Source: Lederbergia citrea
Lineage (GTDB): Bacteria > Bacillota > Bacilli > Bacillales > Bacillaceae_C
Assembly: GCF_018343525.1 (NCBI RefSeq)
Contig: NZ_JAGYPH010000001.1
Location: 1,369,778-1,433,777 of the forward strand
Reading direction: 5' to 3'
Length of the DNA stretch: 64,000 bases
Shown here: piece after piece, positions 60,747-64,000 of the stretch
Layout: each line of letters opens with the position of its first letter
Position numbering within the stretch: position 1 is the first letter of the stretch
The notes under the pieces: generated by a model
The model's database searches: none
Seen by the model: only the letters and a program-made list of their open reading frames with translations
Told to the model about the DNA's origin: nothing
Program-made: the position numbers and the translations under genes

Positions 60747-61133
60747 TTATTTGATTGTCACTAAAAACTGCCTACTAATACCAAAAGGCTTATTATCCTT
60801 ATTTACTACGTCTATTTTAAATTTATGGGTACCGGCCTCTAAGTTTTTTACGATAAAAGCGGCAGTACTATACTCTCCATACATTTCTCCATCTATATAC
60901 AACATAATTTTCCCTTGATCTAAACCTAAGTCTTTGCCGGAAAATGATACCCCACTAATGATGCACTCGACCATAACACTTTTACCTTCGACGATATGAC
61001 GTATATCAATCGCCTGCGGAGATACGCTCGCACCGCTTTGTGAAGCTTGCGCTTTAATTTCAGATTCGGGATCTCCATAACTACAGCCAGCTAAAATCAC
61101 CAAAAAAAATAAGTAAACGATAATTTTCTTCAT
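60747..61133 (-). CDS. Predicted lipoprotein, unknown function
   Basis: 128 aa. A signal peptide with lipobox (FFLVILAGCSYGD, Cys16 to be lipidated), then a single beta-rich domain (about 45-128). Its end (GTHKFKIDVVNKDNKPFGIS) has a look of an Ig-like or FN3-like fold. Not recognised as a named family. It is likely to be processed by the LspA encoded at 13366-13842. It stands alone between ricF and ylbE. Confidence 0.75.
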   Translation of the reverse strand: MKKIIVYLFFLVILAGCSYGDPESEIKAQASQSGASVSPQAIDIRHIVEGKSVMVECIISGVSFSGKDLGLDQGKIMLYIDGEMYGEYSTAAFIVKNLEAGTHKFKIDVVNKDNKPFGISRQFLVTIK

Positions 61134-61199
61134 ATGAAATCACTCCTCTTCTTTAGCTTTTACTAAAGAAGGAAGTTCATACAATATTTAATCTAGAAA

Positions 61200-61439
61200 T
61201 CATCCAGAAGAATTCAGTGATTGCAACATCCCCATCATCATCGATGCCATATGTAGGCCATTGGAAAATTTTTCGACTCGATGAGGAATTGTCTTTTTAA
61301 AATAATGGAGTGACGCAATTTCAAATTGCTCTAGGCTTTCAGGTTCCCTTGCAAGTTTTCGGTACCAGTATGGCTGTTCTCTGATAAACTGCTTTAATTC
61401 ATTTTTCGAATAAATATACTGAAGTATTTCTTCTCTCAT
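61200..61439 (-). CDS. ylbE: YlbE-like protein
   Basis: 79 aa, the family length, from the ATG at 61439 (MREEILQYIYSKNELKQFIR), with AGGAG 8 nt upstream. Basic and helical with a Met-rich tail (MASMMMGMLQ). YlbE is of unknown function and is paired with ylbD in Bacillus; sporulation links are suspected from its neighbour. Confidence 0.85.
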   Translation of the reverse strand: MREEILQYIYSKNELKQFIREQPYWYRKLAREPESLEQFEIASLHYFKKTIPHRVEKFSNGLHMASMMMGMLQSLNSSG

Positions 61440-61457
61440 GGCCATTTCTCCTCTCAA

Positions 61458-61865
61458 TTAGTCTTTTTTAAAGGAAAAAGGATTTGTGTTTGCTGAAGGA
61501 GGTTGATTTGCTTTTTGTTCAATTCCACCTTGAAACTGACCGAGTACACCTTGAATAGCACCGATTGCTTGGCTTAATTGTTGAATATGATTTTGCACTT
61601 GATTTGCGTCCATTTTTTTAATGATGCCAGTTATTTGATTCATCCAGCCCTTATCAGTTTCAGTCTTTTCTACAGCGGTCTCTTCACTGGCGCCGGCGTC
61701 TTTGAATGAATTCCATTTTGGGTCATCTGCTCCAAGTAAGTACCAGTCTTCATAAACTTCCTGCCATGTATTTTCTCCGTTTCTAACTGATTTTAAAAGT
61801 TTTGGATGTTTTTTAACAAAAGACTTAAATTGTTCGACTGACGGATGCAGACTTTTCCTCGCCAT
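61458..61865 (-). CDS. ylbD: YlbD-family spore coat protein
   Basis: 135 aa. SLHPSVEQFKSFVKKHPKLL at the start and DWYLLGADDPKWNSF are the YlbD signature; the C-half is Gln-rich and coiled. YlbD is listed as a putative coat protein in B. subtilis. GAGGTG precedes the ATG. The ylbE stop/start region follows directly. Confidence 0.88.
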   Translation of the reverse strand: MARKSLHPSVEQFKSFVKKHPKLLKSVRNGENTWQEVYEDWYLLGADDPKWNSFKDAGASEETAVEKTETDKGWMNQITGIIKKMDANQVQNHIQQLSQAIGAIQGVLGQFQGGIEQKANQPPSANTNPFSFKKD

Positions 61866-61944
61866 TGTTTCTCACCTCAACTGAATCATTTATCCTATAT
61901 TCAGATTATGGCATTGCGTCATAATGTGTGATTTAAGTAAAATG

Positions 61945-61967
61945 AAAAGACCTTTAAAAGGTCTTTG
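61945..61967. repeat. Left copy of a 23-bp palindromic direct repeat
   Basis: AAAAGACCTTTAAAAGGTCTTTG, identical to 62792-62814. It is itself a hairpin. Together they bracket the IS1182-related region and look like a duplicated target or terminator. Confidence 0.7.
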
Positions 61968-62791
61968 CGGATTGTCGATAAATGGTATATTTCTCGGTAA
62001 TTTTTTATTGATTGATGGTCTCTGTAACCGGCCTGTTGATTTCCGCTCCGGGCACTCGCTTTCCGCAGGGAGGCCCGGGAGCCTGCTCGGCGCTTTGGCG
62101 CCTGCGGGGTCTCCCGTGACCTCTCGATCCCACAGGAGTCGAGTGCCCTCCGCTCCAATCAACATGGATGCGTACCAACATAAGTATTGCAACACACTTT
62201 TTGTAACCTGCTAAGTGTGTTGCAATCTTTTTATATTTTGACAGTCTGCAGTAGGCAGAGCCTGTTCACTAGCATTCTTCAATTCCCGTAACTGGCAACG
62301 ATATGCCTTATTGGTTTCATTTTCTTAAATTGTTTGACGTAAGGAGCGAATTCCGAATACATACTGAATATGCGTCATCTTAGTTAAAACAAAGGCATCT
62401 ATACTAGGCCGTCCCAATGAGGAATAAATGTCTTCGCCCAATGGGTAAATAAAGTTAAAATCAATTACAGCTTCCAATTTGCGAACTAAATGGTCTAGTA
62501 GAACAAGTTGTTCAATTGTGAGGATTTCTAATTTCATGTTCAAGATTTTGGTTTCTTGTCATCATTCCATCACCTTAAGGTGAGCTTTACTTTCCATGAT
62601 AAAAATGAATGGATATATAGAAAAGTAAAATACAGAACTTTATTAGTTTGGAGAAGCGTCCGCTCGACTCCTGCGGGATCTGCGAGACAGCCGAGACCCT
62701 GCAGGAGCGTAGCGACGAAGCGGCTCGGCGCTCGCCCCGCGGAAAGCGAGCGGTAAGCTTCGGAAAACCTGATCTATCCTATATCAAAATA
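61968..62791. mobile_element. Degenerate IS1182-family element between palindromic direct repeats
   Basis: The region contains, from left to right: a reverse GC-rich block (62035-62163), a stem-loop with TTGCAACACAC arms (about 62186-62228), transposase debris on the minus strand (62240-62543), an AT-rich upstream region and a forward GC-rich block (62646-62774). The right part (62538-62790) is shared in inverted form with 42681-42865. An 824-bp remnant is too short for a complete IS1182 (about 1.6-1.8 kb). Confidence 0.7.
62325..62543 (-). pseudogene. IS1182-family transposase, N-terminal fragment
   Basis: 72 aa beginning NMKLEILTIEQLVLLDHLVR (parts) and containing DFNFIYPLGEDIYSSLGRPSIDAFVL and IQYVFGIRSLRQTI (parts), the N-terminal domain of IS1182 transposases. 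It stops after RQTI where a functional enzyme goes on for over 350 residues. A possible further fragment (AYRCQLRELKNASEQA) is readable downstream in another frame. Not functional. Confidence 0.8.
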
Positions 62792-62814
62792 AAAAGACCT
62801 TTAAAAGGTCTTTG
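62792..62814 (-). terminator. Terminator of ylbC; right copy of the 23-bp direct repeat
   Basis: On the minus strand CAAAGACCTTTTAAAGGTCTTTT followed by TATTTTG, right after the ylbC stop. It serves as terminator and is identical to 61945-61967. Confidence 0.75.
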
Positions 62815-62817
62815 ATG

Positions 62818-63870
62818 TTACTCGTTTTGGATAAAATTTTGCGTATAAAACTTTTGGAATACGCCCACACCAAGACTGGAGTAGTCCTTCTCCAAAAGCG
62901 CTTTCCTATGTCCTTCGGAATTTAACCATCCCTCAACAGCAGCAGGACCGTCATTGTAATCAGATGCAATGTTTTCTCCGGCAGCTTGATAATGAATATC
63001 ATTGGCCGCAAGCCGAGCTGCAAGGTCGCCAAACTGAGGAGATTCATGCGCAAAATACCCATGCTCATACATGTCCTTACTATGTCCATAAGCCACTTCA
63101 GCGACATTGTTATCCCATGCCAATGCATCTAAATCAAAGCGGCCCCTAATCACATTTGTAATATCGTAAATTTGCTGCTCACTGCCTTTTTCAATAGCTT
63201 GCCACTCTTCTTCTGTGGGTTCCGAAGATTGGATAAAATCACCGCGATACGCCATTTCATATGGCCGATGGGAAATTAGCGTTTTTTTATCATAAAATCT
63301 AATACTTGAAAGTGTTCCAGTATATTTATCAATTGATAACTGTGCAAAAATATCCCCCAATTGAACGAGGGGACGAATATTTAAATCCTCTTCCGATAAC
63401 TCAAATCGATAAGTTCCCCTCTTTGTAGCAACCATTATTTCTGTTTCAAGAAGGGTTGAACGATAAATCTCTTCGATCGTTTGACCGATTAAGAAGGGAG
63501 CCACATTCAATTGGTTGCCAATTGCATAAACAGTGACAACAGACCCATCAATAATGCCCGCCTGCATATATGTTCCTGAAAAATTATTATAAATCCACCA
63601 TTCATATCCGTATGCAGAAGGATCTTTTCTATTAGGTTCACCAAAATCTGAAATCAATTTTTCCACTGATTTTCCGATGTAAATCGAAAGGCCTTCTTTT
63701 GGTCGGCTCGTTCCGTCATTTATTATATCGTCGATAAAATTATCAACTTTGGGAGAGGTTGAATAATTACTATCCTTCAATGGTTCATTATTGTCTGGAA
63801 CAGAATAATAATAAATCATAATAAAAAATATAATGACTGAGAAAATCATAACTCTAAATAATGTGCGCAG
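62818..63870 (-). CDS. ylbC: CAP-domain (SCP/PR-1) secreted protein YlbC
   Basis: About 350 aa. N-terminal membrane or signal segment (FRVMIFSVIIFFIMIYYYS), a CAP-associated N-terminal domain (about 50-210; IGKSVEKLISDFGEPNRKDPS) and a C-terminal CAP domain (about 225-345) with WDNNVAEVAYGHSKDM, FAHESPQFGDLAARL, GENIASDY and WLNSEGHRKALL, the motif set with the family His and Glu residues. The best Shine-Dalgarno (AAGGGAGG) is 7 nt before a CTG at 63870, and (M)RTLFRV fits the family start. An ATG at 63888 or TTG at 63903 has no Shine-Dalgarno. Role unknown, sporulation-associated in relatives. Confidence 0.85.
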   Translation of the reverse strand: MRTLFRVMIFSVIIFFIMIYYYSVPDNNEPLKDSNYSTSPKVDNFIDDIINDGTSRPKEGLSIYIGKSVEKLISDFGEPNRKDPSAYGYEWWIYNNFSGTYMQAGIIDGSVVTVYAIGNQLNVAPFLIGQTIEEIYRSTLLETEIMVATKRGTYRFELSEEDLNIRPLVQLGDIFAQLSIDKYTGTLSSIRFYDKKTLISHRPYEMAYRGDFIQSSEPTEEEWQAIEKGSEQQIYDITNVIRGRFDLDALAWDNNVAEVAYGHSKDMYEHGYFAHESPQFGDLAARLAANDIHYQAAGENIASDYNDGPAAVEGWLNSEGHRKALLEKDYSSLGVGVFQKFYTQNFIQNE

Positions 63871-64000
63871 TAGGATTCCTCCCTTCATGACAAAAATCGA
63901 CAAAAAACTAATATATTTATGCAGTTTTTCTTTATTATAACATTTAATATAACAAGTACCATAATAGGTTTTACTTTATAAGAAAAAACCCTGATATCAG

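Noticed and set aside
63904-64000. Possible feature at the right edge (GGTTTTAC..CTGATATCAG)
   Set aside because: Only AT-rich sequence and a 10-bp palindrome at the border; too little to call.

Overview
The window is a low-GC Firmicutes chromosome segment from a spore-forming member of the Bacillaceae. It carries spoIIGA-sigE-sigG, spoVD, spoVE, ylbJ, rsfA and a sigma-K-type promoter, bacillithiol synthesis (bshC), a T-box on ileS, PyrR attenuators, and gene order close to the ylb-rpmF-mraZ-dcw-spoIIG-ylm-ileS-pyr-yloA/yloB stretch of Bacillus subtilis. Almost everything is on the minus strand, so the cluster reads from right to left. No rRNA, tRNA, CRISPR array or intact transposon was found.

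From left to right: positions 1-2044 hold the start of a calcium P-type ATPase gene and, divergently, rqcH. Positions 2085-12471 are the pyrimidine operon (pyrR-pyrB-pyrC-carA-carB-pyrK-pyrD-pyrF-pyrE) with a sigma-A promoter and two PyrR attenuators but no pyrP. Positions 12468-20215 carry rluD-type pseudouridine synthase, lspA, T-box-ileS, divIVA, ylmH, ylmG, sepF, ylmE and ylmC. Positions 20352-22980 are sigG, sigE and spoIIGA. Positions 23399-42520 are the division and cell wall cluster (ftsZ, ftsA, sbp, ylxX, ylxW, divIB, murB, murG, spoVE, murD, mraY, an orphan MurF-N-like gene, murE, spoVD, pbpB, ftsL, rsmH, mraZ). Positions 43108-46120 hold bshC, a DUF3397 gene and panE. A three-gene biotin-dependent carboxylase locus follows (46261-50362), broken by 1 kb of mobile-element debris and preceded by a CcpA-type cre. 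Then come ylbP, a DUF4064 gene, rsfA, rpmF, ylbN, a histidine-rich predicted coat gene, tmcAL, ylbK, ylbJ, coaD, rsmD, a small membrane ORF, a stalk-domain protein, ylbG, ricF, a lipoprotein, ylbE, ylbD and ylbC.

The parts work together as three programmes. One is growth: UMP synthesis, peptidoglycan precursors and the divisome. The second is sporulation: SpoIIGA processes pro-SigE, then SigG takes over in the forespore, with SpoVD and SpoVE for cortex and late mother-cell coat genes. The third is translation and its quality control: IleS, L32, RsmD, RsmH, TmcAL, RqcH and YlmH.

Most unusual points: (1) CarA has lost both the nucleophilic Cys and the catalytic His of its glutaminase site; (2) an orphan MurF-like N-terminal domain sits between murE and mraY; (3) three intergenic sites hold transposase debris bracketed by GC-rich palindromic blocks in the same arrangement, one of them flanked by a 23-bp palindromic direct repeat; (4) a 99-bp MITE-like element lies in the spoIIGA leader; (5) a sigma-K-type promoter drives an extremely His/Gly-rich protein; (6) there is an undescribed 36-aa membrane ORF next to rsmD.
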